A DNA stretch of 64,000 nucleotides from Anodontia alba. Lineage: Eukaryota; Mollusca; Bivalvia; Lucinida; Lucinidae. The stretch lies in assembly GCA_964016985.1 (NCBI GenBank), contig OZ024833.1, positions 57,301,463 through 57,365,462 on the forward strand. The letters run 5' to 3'. The notes below the pieces were generated by a model. It worked only from the letters and a program-made list of their open reading frames with translations, was not told where the DNA came from and ran no database searches. Within the stretch, counting starts at the first letter, position 1. The number at the start of each line of letters is the position of its first letter. Of the stretch, positions 54,146 to 63,975 are shown piece by piece. A program made the position numbers and the translations under genes.

Positions 54146-54232
54146 AACCCTGGTTATGCAGGACGTCAAGAATTGCCAGAGAACTTGAAGGTTCAGTTCA
54201 GAACAGTCGCTATGATGGTTCCTGACAGACAG
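54146..54232 (+). CDS. Axonemal dynein heavy chain (DNAH5/8-like), exon f
   Basis: This exon of 29 codons lies between TTGTACAG and AGACAG|GTCTGT, with phase 0 at both ends. It encodes [15 protein letters not shown] and [12 protein letters not shown], the sensor-I/strand region of AAA1 that is almost invariant in dyneins. The next expected exon, starting near IIIRVKLA in relatives, was not found in the remaining 9.8 kb. A family E element begins only 70 bases downstream. Confidence 0.94.
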
Positions 54233-54302
54233 GTCTGTATAACCCAAGATGTTATTCCATAAATTAGAACTGGACTGCCTTTTTTTTTGCAACAAGCAGC
54301 GC

Positions 54303-55998
54303 TTATTGTCCCCCGCCTTTTCGAAGAAAAGTGGAGGGACACTGTTTTTGGTTTTCCGTGGGGCGTGGCGCGTGGGGCGTGGCGCGTGGTTCCGAGTTTT
54401 TAGTAGGTACTTTGTCCCCTTAACTCCTCCCACAGTTTCTGTCCGATCCTTTTGAAACTTTACAGGTGTTTTAAGGATGGTCTGAAGATATGCATGTGGT
54501 TTTTTCAGAATCCTGAAATAATTTTTTATCACTTTTTCCGCATTTTTAACTTAGACATTTTTTGAGTTCTAATATTACAGAAGTCTACAGGGAGTAGGTA
54601 CCTTGTCCCCTTAACTCCTCCCACAGTTTTTGGCCGATTGTTTTAAAACTTTACATGGGCTTTTAGAATGGCCTGAAACTATGCATGTGGTTTTTTCAGA
54701 ATCCTGAAGTAATTTTTTATTACTTTTTCCGCATTTTTAACTTAGACTTTTTTTGAGTTCTAATACTACAGAAGTGTATAGGGAGCAGGTACCTTGTCCC
54801 CTTAACTCCTCCCACAGTTTTTGGCCGATTCTTTTGAAATTTTACAGGTGTTTTAATGATGGCCTGAAGATATGCATGTGGTTTTTTCAGAATCCTGAAA
54901 TAATTTTTTATCACTTTTTCCGCATTTTTAACTTAGTCATTTTCCGAGTTCTAATACTACAGAAGTGTATAGGGAGTAGGTACCTTGTCCCCTTAACTCC
55001 TCCCACAGTTTTTGGCCGATCCTTTTGAAACTTTACATGAGCTTTCAGGATGGCCTGAAGATATGCATGTGTTTTTTTCAGAATCCTGAAATATTTTTTT
55101 ATTACTTTTTCCGCATTTTTAACTTAGACATTTTTTGAGTTCTAATACTACAGGAGTATATAGGGAGCAGGTACCTTGTCCCCTTAACTCCTCCCACAGC
55201 TTTTGGCCGATCCTTTTGAAACTGTACAGGTGCTTTAAGGATGGTCTGAAGATATGCATGTGGTTTATTCAGAATCCTGAAATTATTTTTTATTACTTTT
55301 TACACGTTTTGAACTTAGACATTTTTTGAGTTCTAATATTACAGAAGTCTATAGGGAGTAGGTACCTTGTCCCCTTAACTCCTCCCACAGTTTTTGGCCG
55401 ATCCTTTTGAAACTTTACGTGGGCTTTTAGGATGACCTGAAAATGTGCAGGTGGATTTTTCAGAATCCTGAAATATTTTTTTATTACTTTTTCCGCATTT
55501 TTAACTTAGACATTTTTTGAGTTCTAATATTGCAGAAGTGTATAGGGTGCAGGCACCTTGTCCCCTTAACTCCTCCCACAGTTTTTGTTCGATCCTTTTG
55601 AAACTTTACAAGGGCTTTTAGGATGGCCTGAAGATATGCATGTGGTTTTTTCAGAATCCTGAAATAATTTTTTACCACTTTTTCTGCATTTTTAACTTAG
55701 ACATATTTTGAGTTCTAATACTACAGAAGCGTATAGGGAGTAGGTACCTTGACCCCGTAACTCCTACCACAGTTTTAAGCCGATCCTTTGAAACTTTACA
55801 GGTGCTTTAAGGATGGTCTGAAGATATGCATGAGGTTTTTTTTCAGAATCTTGAAATTATTTTTTATCACTGGTTTCCTGCTTCAATACTTAGGTATTTG
55901 ATACAGGACCAGTGGTCCTCTGGTTAACCTTACCATTTTTAACACCTTAAATAAAAATAAGGCGGGGGACATAAATTCCCCATGGAATTTGCTTGTTT
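54303..55998. mobile_element. Minisatellite-core element family E, copy 2
   Basis: The ends are the same as 41335-42629: TTATTGTCCCCCGCCTTTTC then GAAGAAAAGTGGAGGGACA, and AAGGCGGGGGACATAAATTC then CATGGAATTTGCTTGTTT. About eight monomers of roughly 189-191 bp. GTGGGGCGTGGCGCGTGG is a small local duplication at 54358-54388. Minus-strand open frames here are by-products of the monomer. Confidence 0.75.
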
Positions 55999-56432
55999 TA
56001 CTGAGTATTACAATGGACCAGGTCTATCTGAGACTGGATACACATGCAGCACTGTCTTTAGCTTTGCAATTATGCTGATTTTACTGAATCACAGCTCAGA
56101 AAAGGATACAGTGTTAGGTAAATGGGAATTCCAGATGCTGGAAACCATTTTAGCTTGCCTATCTGAAAGTACAAATAGAGCTATAGCAGTCACCATGGCT
56201 TCGGCTTTTCTGACATAAGAATGTGTACAATACTGGTTAACCCCTTGGAGGACTAAGCCTGCCCAGTAAAAAGTGTGGTAAGGTAAACAGACTGCTCTCA
56301 ACATAGCCCCATTGGGTTGACTGGGCCGTAAAATCTCAACACAAACCGCTTTGGCTTTTGTTAAAGTTTCCAAAAGGCTCCTGCACGTCTGGATGGAAGT
56401 AGTTCATACTTGTCCTAATGTGAGATACTGGT
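55999..56432. other. Intronic stretch with a SINE-1 fragment
   Basis: 56200-56346 is a plus-strand SINE-1 3' half (GTGTACAATACTGGTTAACC, CCCCATTGGGTTGACTGGGC, AATCTCAACACAAAC). The rest is unrecognised. Confidence 0.6.
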
Positions 56433-56960
56433 CATACATGCCATATCTCACACTGAGATAAAATATCACAGAATTTGGCCCATCTGGAAGGCAATTACCA
56501 TAAAAAATTCAAATCTCACAGAATTTTCAGACCATTTTACAACAGATTTTATAAAGAAATAAACATAAATCACACACTGTTGTGGTTTTGGCAAGCTTCT
56601 TACCATAACCCTAGCCCTGCTGAACCAGGATATTTCCTGCGTTTGCAAACTGTGTAGATCCAGATCAGTTGGCTTCTGAAGAAGCCAAATTATCTGTATC
56701 TGCACTGTTTGCCATTAAGTATGTGAATTTATAGCAACAATCTGGATCAATTAATCTGATTGGCTGAAAATTAGAAGTGGTTGTGGCATCTTAATTTATT
56801 CAACAGGACAATGGTTAAAAAAAAAAAAAAAAAACTTTCGACTATATTGGGAGAGCTCCAAAGTGGTGTTTAAGAAAATCTCACAAAATTTTGTCAAATC
56901 TCCCTTAAAATTTTGCCTTATCTCACAGACTTTAGTCCACAGCTTATGGCATGTATGACT
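56433..56960. mobile_element. MITE-like element copy 2, split by a P1 palindrome block
   Basis: TCATACATGCCATATCTCAC to TTATGGCATGTATGA, as in copy 1. It is interrupted at about 56595-56820 by a block that contains P1 (56644-56713) and an A run. Confidence 0.65.
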
Positions 56961-57127
56961 TGTCTCAAGTTCCATGCTCTACTATCCTGACCCACATGGG
57001 TGACTTTGAGGTCAGTGGCATAGACTTGTTAAAAAAAAAAAAAAAATATGCCAAGTTTTTTGGTTAAAGTTAACTTTAGAGGCAAAACATGATTTTTTTT
57101 TCTGCAGTGAGAAATGTTTCTTCATTT

Positions 57128-57954
57128 TTATGCCCCGCCACAAAAAATGGCGAGGATTTTTTGTTATACCATCAGAAATTTTGACTGTTCATCTGTCTGT
57201 CCACTGAGACAAATGTAAACTTGTTTGTTTTAAAATTATGGACACTTCAGTGTATTTCAATGAGATTTGTCCGTCGGTATGTCAATCAGCACTTCCATCT
57301 TTTGTGTCCGCTCATAACTCTGATACTGTTTGAGATATTTTCACTAAACTTCACACAAATGTAAAGCATTATGAGTCAACATACAGAACACATGAACCCT
57401 AACTCTGGTTTGCCTACTTTTGGAGTTATTGCCCTTTGAACATTAAATATAGCCATTTCTACCATGTACTCGTTCTGCTCTGTAAGTTGAAAACCATTAA
57501 AGATATTGTCACGAAACATCACACAGTTGTAAAGCATTATGAAATGACGTGCAGAACACATGAACTATAACTCAGGTTTGCCAACTTTTAGAGTAATTGC
57601 CCTTTGAACATTGAACATAACCATTTCTACCATGTACTTGTGTCCGCTCTGTGAGTTGAAAACCGTTCCAGATATTTTGATTAAACTGTCCACAAATGTA
57701 AAGCACTCTGGGCCAATGTGCAGAACACAAGAATTGTAACTCTGATCAACCTACATTTGGAGTTGCACCCCTTTGAACATAGTAGAAATTGAAAATAGCC
57801 ATTTCTACCAGTGTCCTCTCTGTCAGTTGAAAACCGTTCAAGGTATTTGATGAAACTTCACACAAATGCACTTGCTCGATGTCAGTGCAGTGGCATGGCA
57901 TGGTGCAGTGCTTGCAGCTCTTTTATTGACAATGCTGAGATGCTTCATGCTTTC
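57128..57954. mobile_element. Minisatellite-core element family J, 168-bp monomers
   Basis: The 5' end TTTATGCCCCGCCACAAAAA then ATGGCGAGGATTTTTTG folds on CCGCCA/TGGCGA(G)G. Monomers (GTAAAGCATTATGAGTCAAC at 57361 and its equivalent at 57529) hold TTTGGAGTTATTGCCCTTTGA. No clear 3' end. Confidence 0.6.
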
Positions 57955-58400
57955 GGGGTCCCTAGGGGAACCTTTAAAACCTTTAAAAACCTTTAATTTT
58001 GTTGAAATCCTTTACAACCTTTAATTTGGCTGAAAAACCTATAAAAACCTGTATTTTGATGAGAAAACCTTTATATTTGGCAATTTGTAAATGCAAGAGA
58101 ATGATGGAGTAAATATGTAACAAATTATAGTTTTGTTACTTAGATTAATATGTTTCTAAATAGAAAAGCAAGTTAATATTGTCATTACCGTTTAAATATG
58201 AGAATATCAGATTTTTCTCTGCAGTTTTTCTCTCTATTTTGCTTGAGAGGCAATGATGCGGAGTCCTTTGCTTGGGATCTGCCAAGAGATTTAACCATTT
58301 AATGCTCTTTATTTTGTACAAAATTTTTCCTGAAAAACCTTTATTTGGCCGAAAATAGCCTTAAAAAAAAAGCCTTTATTTTTAAGAGAGACTGCTAGGG
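57955..58400. repeat. Dispersed repeat with CCCTAG/CTAGGG ends
   Basis: GGGTCCCTAGGGGAACCTTT at the left and GACTGCTAGGGGGCC at the right. The inside, AACCTTTAATTTGGCTGAAAA, is shared with 51480-52085, whose right end is also GCTAGGGGGCC. Probably a non-autonomous DNA element. Confidence 0.5.
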
Positions 58401-58624
58401 GGCCTGTGCTTTTTTATTCTGCCATCATGTATGTGCACTTCAGAATGTTTTTTTATGAATGTATTTCTTGTTTATTACTTGTTAGCAAATTATTTGGCAT
58501 GCCTTTTCTTGCAAAGATGCTGTCATCCCTCTCACCTAGAAAGTTCAGTTTGATGTAAGGTTTGTCTTCAATATTATATATATTATCATGGACTAAATAA
58601 GCCATGTAACCAATTTTCAGTTCT

Positions 58625-58990
58625 TTTTTACACCCCTAGCATACAAAGTATATAGGGGTTATATAGTTTTTGCCTTTTCTGTAACAATGTTTGTCTGTGT
58701 CTGTCTGTCTGTGTGTAAACATTATTTCCATCAGATTTCTCAGGGACTACTCTACTTAGGATTTTGGAATTTGGTACAAACATCGAGGATGACTTGTATT
58801 ATGTAAGAAAGAATCAGCATTCTCATGCTTATCATTCCCGTTATTTGTCCAGGTTTTCTTTCTCTCCAATAAAATTTTTCATCAGCGATTTTTTAGCTCC
58901 TATGACAGCCACTCTTCAAATATTGTATACACCTACAGAGGGCTGAAGTATGTTGTGAAAAAGAAAACCATGATGCTAAAATTTATTTTG
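58625..58990. mobile_element. Family I element 5' fragment
   Basis: CACCCCTAGCATACAAAGTA then TATAGGGGTTATATAG forms a CCCCTA...TAGGGG hairpin. Then (CTGT)n and ATTTCTCAGGGACTACTCTA, the family I monomer. Confidence 0.6.
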
Positions 58991-58997
58991 CCTTTTT

Positions 58998-59517
58998 AGC
59001 TCACCTGAGCACTAAGTGCTCAAGTTGAGCTATTGTGATCGGTCAATGCCCATCGGTGTCAACAATTTGCTTTAAAAGTCTACTCCTCCTACACCCCTGG
59101 GCCAATAGACTTCAAACTTGGTAGGAAGTATGGTGTCTTGTAGATCAAAAATAGCTAAAATTGGTCCAATAGGAAATCAAAGATGGCTGCCACCTTGAAA
59201 ATTTATTTTCAACTTCTCCACCTGAATGGAAAGGCCAATTAACTCAAAACTTGGTAGGCAGTATCGGAGCCACATGTACATACAAAATATGTTTTCGCTT
59301 ATTCTACTGAACCGAAAGGCCAGTTGTCTGGTAGGAAGCATTAGGGTAATTTGTAGATCAAAAATAGCTAAAATTGTTCTGATGGGAAATCCAAGATGGC
59401 AGCCATGGCGGCAATCTTGAAAATATATTTTTCGCTTCTTCTCCTGAACTAAGAGGCCAGTTGACTTGATACTTGGTAGGAAGCATTGGGGTGACTTGTA
59501 GATTAAAAGTAGCTAGC
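58998..59517. mobile_element. Family D-prime 5' part, interrupted by Tc1-like element
   Basis: AGCTCACCTGAGCACTAAGT then GAGCTATTGTGATCGG and monomers with AATCCAAGATGGCAGCCATGG. It stops at AGCTA|GCCAGGTGC, the probable end of the Tc1-like element. Confidence 0.6.
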
Positions 59518-59734
59518 CAGGTGCAAAAAGTATTGGTGAAATGGCGGCCATCTTGGATTTCCTTAATTTCAATTGCAGAATTTTAACTGATGAAAAATGG
59601 CAAATTATTAACCAAAACAAATGTAATGGTAACAGTCTTAGCTTAATACTTCGTCAAGTGTCCTTTAAGTCAAATTACTGACATTATTCTTCTGGGAACT
59701 GATAAATATAGGCTCTGAATGTATGCAATGGGAA

Positions 59735-60300
59735 TATCTATCCAGATTTTATGAATTTTGCTGAACAAAGCACAGTCACTATTATAACATGGTGTCTGTA
59801 AGCAAGTTTTCTTTTAATATACAGCCAGATATTTTCAGTAATATTCAGATCAGGTGACTGAGCAGGCCAAGAAATGGATTTTAAATTGTTTATGGCTCTG
59901 TATTTATGTAATACCCTAGATCTATGCATTAGGGCATTGTCATCCTGAAAAAAGTATTGATCAGCTGGAAAATGTCTAACTATAACTGGCCAAATATTTT
60001 CATCAAGTATTTTTTTTATATTTTTCAGAGTTGATATTGCCTGTTACTTTTGCTAGAGTCCCCACACCATTCCAACAAATGCAAACCCAGATCATTACCT
60101 GGAACTTGCGGTTGGCCTTTGAAGGCACCAGGTATGGTCTGTATCCTTCGCCATGCTTTCGTCAAATGCATATCCTGTTATTGTTTCTTATTATTATCTG
60201 ACTTTCATCCGAGAAAATTACTTAATCCCAATTACCATTTACAAGCATATATATGCAAACTAAGGATTCTGCGGCACTTAAAAAAGGCGTTAAAAACAAT
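59735..60300 (-). pseudogene. Tc1/mariner-like transposase, decayed
   Basis: On the minus strand, from about 60290 down: VIFSDESQI (first catalytic Asp), MIWVCICWNGVGTL, GNINSEKYKKILDENIW, FPADQYFFQDDNALMH (second Asp) and SISWPAQSPDLNITENIWLY (third residue Glu), ending KFIKSG and a stop. This is the catalytic core of a Tc1-type DDE transposase. There are in-frame stops (before VIFSDES and near 60170) and no N-terminal DNA-binding part. The left end is probably near 59518 (TA then GCCAGGTGCAAAAAGTATTG). The right end is unclear. Confidence 0.75.
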
Positions 60301-60324
60301 GCTTATAGCAATTTATAGCCCGTA

Positions 60325-60445
60325 TGGCAAAAAAGAAAAAAATCTGGAAAAAAAAAAATCTGGAAAAAAAAAAAAATCTGGAAAAAAAAAAAAAAAAATC
60401 TGGAAAAAAAAAAAAAAAAAAAATCTGGAAAAAAAAAAAAAACGG
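60325..60445. repeat. (A)nTCTGG microsatellite inside a short inverted repeat
   Basis: Six or so units of a growing A run followed by TCTGG. The array is bounded by ATAGCCCGT (60316) and ACGGGCTAT (60442), exact inverses. Confidence 0.8.
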
Positions 60446-60639
60446 GCTATTATCTCTCAACAGGCTCTCAGGTTGGTATTTTTTTTTCTTTCATTCCAAG
60501 AATTTATTTGCCACTATGAATTACAGCATAATCGATTGGTTTTTCTAAAACATTTGATTATGAATTACAGCGTAATCGGTTTGCCTGTATTGATCTATAT
60601 TTGTTAACAATAATTTAATGATCGATGCCAAAAAAAAAT
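60446..60639. other. Short non-coding gap with a direct repeat
   Basis: ATGAATTACAGCATAATCGA (about 60516) and ATGAATTACAGCGTAATCGG (about 60560) are near-identical direct repeats. They lie between the microsatellite and the polymerase element and could mark its left border region. Confidence 0.4.
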
Positions 60640-60891
60640 TTAATCTATATTTATATCCCTCAACCTCTGACATTCAACAACATACATATATCTGTGTTGT
60701 AGTCTTATTTTATGAGCACCACATTTTGCACAGACTTGATATTTTGCGTAGGTGCCCTTTCCGCATTTTTTACACGGTAAAACTTTACTTTTTTTCATTA
60801 AGTAATTGTGAACATTGCAGTAATTTGAATTTCTTGTGGGTTTTAATTGACACAGCTTGTGGTTACCAACTTTCATGAATGCACATTCCAT
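60640..60891 (-). CDS. Small zinc-binding protein of the polymerase element, divergent ORF
   Basis: This is an 83-codon frame with Cys and His in two blocks: C-x10-C-x9-C-x3-H at residues 3-28 (ending NYCNVH), then C-x2-C ... C-x2-C in LPCKKCGKGTYAKYQVCAKC (about residues 40-57), a zinc ribbon. It starts 79 bases from, and divergent to, the first ATG of the polymerase region, so both could share an AT-rich promoter. No enzymatic residue is visible. A nucleic-acid-binding or transcription role is inferred only from the zinc motifs. It is intact, unlike its neighbour. The link to the element rests on position and compact divergent layout. Confidence 0.5.
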   Translation of the reverse strand: MECAFMKVGNHKLCQLKPTRNSNYCNVHNYLMKKSKVLPCKKCGKGTYAKYQVCAKCGAHKIRLQHRYMYVVECQRLRDINID

Positions 60892-60970
60892 TTTGTCTTT
60901 TTTACTTATATTTTTTACTCTTTAATTAAATATTTTCATATTAAAGAAATACTACATTAAAGTCAAAACA

Positions 60971-63900
60971 ATGAGTGAACAAATAGCATACTTGATAAAC
61001 CTTCATAAAGAAGGGAAAATAAGTGATAGTGCTTTAGACAAAGCATTGAATGCTATTCAAGAGCCACCAAAGAACCAACGCAAAAGAAAGGCGCCTAAAT
61101 ACATGGAGGATTATGACAAAGTAATTAATGAACTTAAGCAATGTCACAGCAAAGAGTTGGTTTCTGAAAAACAAGAATTAAATCTGGGGATAAACCAAAA
61201 TGTGGATATTTTAAGGCATATGAAATATCTGCAGATAAATACAAAGATCCAAATAAGTTATTCCATGACAAGAAATCAGTCATCTACCAACAAATCGATA
61301 AAGAGTTGGGTGGATTAAAATTCCAGCTTGGGCTTACCATAATTTTCTATAAAGATGCCGATGCAGAGAAAAAAAATCGTAACAGGTGTGTTACATGGTG
61401 ATCAAATGGCCATCTTAACACCCAACAAAATAGACGAGTTTTACGATAATTCGTCTGCTCAGATTCAAACAGGCAATGGAAAAATTTACAAACACAGCCT
61501 CAGGATTAGAAATTGATCACTGTATCAAGATCTACTTGAATATTGCGAAGTATGAACCACTTAGGGGCTCATCAAAATTCCTTTGCCTGAAGCATTGGCC
61601 AACAAAAAAGCAATAATCAATCTGCCAAACGAAGACGACAGTTGTTTGGAATGGGCCTTGTTGTCTGTTTTATACTACAATGAGAATCACCCAAGCAAGT
61701 TATCAAGCTATAGAAAATACATAGGCACGTTGAATTTAAAAGGTATTAATTTCCCCACACCACTTTCTCAAATACCAAAAGTGGAAAAACAAACCCTGAT
61801 TTTGCGACCAATGTGTACGGCTATTCAGTATCACCAAAGAAGCAAAAGATAAGAGTATTTCCATACTACATCTCTGACCACAAAAAATCCCCGAGTCAAT
61901 TTACTTATGGTATCAGAAGACGTAGAGGTTGATTACAGCAATGATGACGGCATAATAGATGAATCATATGATCCCGACGACGAAAGTATGGTGGACGAAA
62001 ACTATGATCCTGCAGATCATGAAGATGAAGCAGAGCCCAAGAAAAAAGAAACAAAATACCACTACTGTGGGATTAGAAAACTTAATAGATTGCGTGCTGA
62101 CCAAAACAAATGTAAAAATAAAACCTATTTCTGCAATCAATGCCTATATGGTTTCACCAAAGAAGACCTCCTTACCAAACACAAAGAAGACTGCTATGGC
62201 ATCAACAAAACATCAACAAGAATAGATATGCCTCCAGAAGGTAGTTACATCAGATTCAAAAACCATCAAAACCAAATGCCTGTTCCATATGTCATTTATG
62301 CCGACTTTGAAAGTATAATCAAACCAAAAACAGAAAAAGCAGGTGATAAATCAGAAATCAATAGTGAACATGAAGCCTGCGGATTTGGTTATCAGGTTGT
62401 TCTATACGATGATCAAGCCGCCAAACCTGTAATCTACAGGGGAGAAGATGCTATCGAAGTATTTTTATCTGACTTAGAATGCGAGGTGAGCAATATCAAT
62501 AATACGTTTGCTCATCCTAAGTCACTGATTATGACAGCGCAAAATGAAATCGACCATGAAAAAGCCACGCACTATTGGATATGTGGCAAGGGATGGAGTA
62601 ACGACAAAAACAATCCCAAAGTAAGAGATCACTGCCATTTTACAGGCGAATACAGAGGCGCCGCACACAAATTCTGCAACCTCAAACTCAAAATCAAACC
62701 AGGCAAGACAAAAATTCCAGTGATATTTCACAACCTTAAAGGCTACGACAGCCATCTTATAATGCAAAAGATACACACAGCAAACGGGAACATTACCTGC
62801 AGCCCAAACAATGCAGAAAAGTATATTTCATTCGGCATTGGGCAACTCAAGTTTTTAGACAGTTTTCAGTTCATGGCATCGTCGTTGGAAAAACTGGTGG
62901 ATGCAACCGACAAAGCCGACTTCAAAATAACGAAAAGTGAGTTTGGTGATCAAACACCTCTTATCCTTCGCAAAGGTGTTTATCCATACGAATACATCAA
63001 CTGTCAAGAAAGATTTGATGAAACACAATTACCACCAGTGGATAAATTTTACAGTAGTCTAACTGACGAAAAAATCAGCGACAAAGACTACGAGCATGCA
63101 CAAAAAGTGTGGAAAGCCTTCGACTGTAAAACCTTAGGAGACTACCACGACCTATATCTCAAAACTGACATTACCCTACTTGCTGATGTATTCCAAACTT
63201 TCAGAAAAACATGCATGGATTCATATAAACTTGACCCTTTACACTATTACACTGCACCTGGCTTATCTTGGGATGCATTACTAAAACATACAAAGATAGA
63301 TTTAGAACTTTTGACAGACATGGATATGCATTTGTTCATAGAAAAAGGTATGCGTGGTGGTATAAGTATGGTATCCAAAAGACACGCCAAAGCAAACAAT
63401 CCTCATACTGCAGATTATAATCCTGAAAAAGAAAATAACTACATCATGTATTATGATGCAAATAACCTATATGGGTGGGCAATGAGCCAATCACTTCCAT
63501 ACTCTGATTTCAAATGGAAGGCAAGAAATAGATAGGAAATTTGATAAAAGACAAATAGGAAAAGGTTGGATACTCGAAGTAGATTTAGAATATCCAAAAC
63601 ACCTACATAAACTACACAATGACAATCCACTTGCACCTGAAAAACTATCAATGAAAAACGAGTGGCTCTCATCTTATCAAACAGAACTACTAGAAAACAA
63701 CAGCATGATTAACATAGAGAAACTTGTACCCAATCTAATGGATAAGACAAAGTATGTATTGCATTACAGAAACCTACAACTCTACCTATCTCTTGGTATG
63801 TAACTAAAGAAAGTACACAGAATATTAGAATTTGATGAAAAACCTTGGATGGAACCATACATTCGCCTGAACACAGAACTATGAAAAAAAGCAAAGTCTG

Positions 63901-63975
63901 CATTTGAAAAAGATTTCTACAAACTTATGAATAACTGTGTCTTTGGCAAAACAATGGAGAACCTCCGTAAGTAGT
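60971..63975 (+). pseudogene. Polinton/adintovirus-like protein-primed DNA polymerase B, decayed and cut by the window edge
   Basis: Recognisable parts occur in order: a short N-terminal frame (60971-61318), the conserved pre-exonuclease region (IINLPNEDDSCLEWALLSVL near 61615, then GINFPTPLSQIPKVEKQ), an acidic linker, zinc-ribbon-like CNQCLYGF, the exonuclease and first polymerase motif (61907-63535), and after 63540 the region ending FEKDFYKLMNNCVFG near 63935. Frame changes lie near 61190, in the A run at about 61370, near 61500, 61575 and 61795, before 61907 and near 63530. Stops follow near 63802, 63882 and 63972. Viruses and virus-like transposons of this class replicate by protein-primed PolB. 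This copy cannot encode an active enzyme. The remaining palm and thumb lie beyond the window. Confidence 0.7.
61907..63535 (+). CDS. Longest open part of the PolB remnant: exonuclease, EndoVII-like box, polymerase motif A
   Basis: 542 codons. An acidic N-terminus is followed by a zinc box (YFCNQCLYGFTKED ... H ... C). VIYADFES carries the Exo I Asp and Glu (near residue 130), HNLKGYDSHL is Exo II (near 277), and YHDLYLKTDITLLADVF is Exo III (near 415). VRDHCHFTGEYRGAAHKFCN (about 240) is the His/Cys box resembling recombination endonuclease VII that occurs in such polymerases. The usual first C-x-x-C there reads YWIC, so one Cys is lost. MYYDANNLYGWAMSQSLPY near the end is polymerase motif A. 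The frame stops prematurely at KARNR. Family: DNA_pol_B_2-type, known from Polintons, adintoviruses and linear plasmids. Which of these applies cannot be settled here. Confidence 0.75.
   Translation: MVSEDVEVDYSNDDGIIDESYDPDDESMVDENYDPADHEDEAEPKKKETKYHYCGIRKLNRLRADQNKCKNKTYFCNQCLYGFTKEDLLTKHKEDCYGINKTSTRIDMPPEGSYIRFKNHQNQMPVPYVIYADFESIIKPKTEKAGDKSEINSEHEACGFGYQVVLYDDQAAKPVIYRGEDAIEVFLSDLECEVSNINNTFAHPKSLIMTAQNEIDHEKATHYWICGKGWSNDKNNPKVRDHCHFTGEYRGAAHKFCNLKLKIKPGKTKIPVIFHNLKGYDSHLIMQKIHTANGNITCSPNNAEKYISFGIGQLKFLDSFQFMASSLEKLVDATDKADFKITKSEFGDQTPLILRKGVYPYEYINCQERFDETQLPPVDKFYSSLTDEKISDKDYEHAQKVWKAFDCKTLGDYHDLYLKTDITLLADVFQTFRKTCMDSYKLDPLHYYTAPGLSWDALLKHTKIDLELLTDMDMHLFIEKGMRGGISMVSKRHAKANNPHTADYNPEKENNYIMYYDANNLYGWAMSQSLPYSDFKWKARNR

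Noticed and set aside
41334..55678. Repeated minus-strand open frames beginning MIKNYFRILKKPHAYLQ
   Set aside because: They appear in every monomer of the family E array because the roughly 189-bp unit is near a multiple of three. They differ in phase and length and carry no known domain.
54233..60000. Search for the next dynein exon (RVKLA-type sequence)
   Set aside because: No matching segment with an acceptor was found. The region is accounted for by repeats, so the next exon is probably beyond 64000.
60050..60607. 185-codon plus-strand frame with KKKSGKKKK repeats
   Set aside because: Its lysine-rich part is the (A)nTCTGG microsatellite and the rest is antisense to the Tc1-like transposase.
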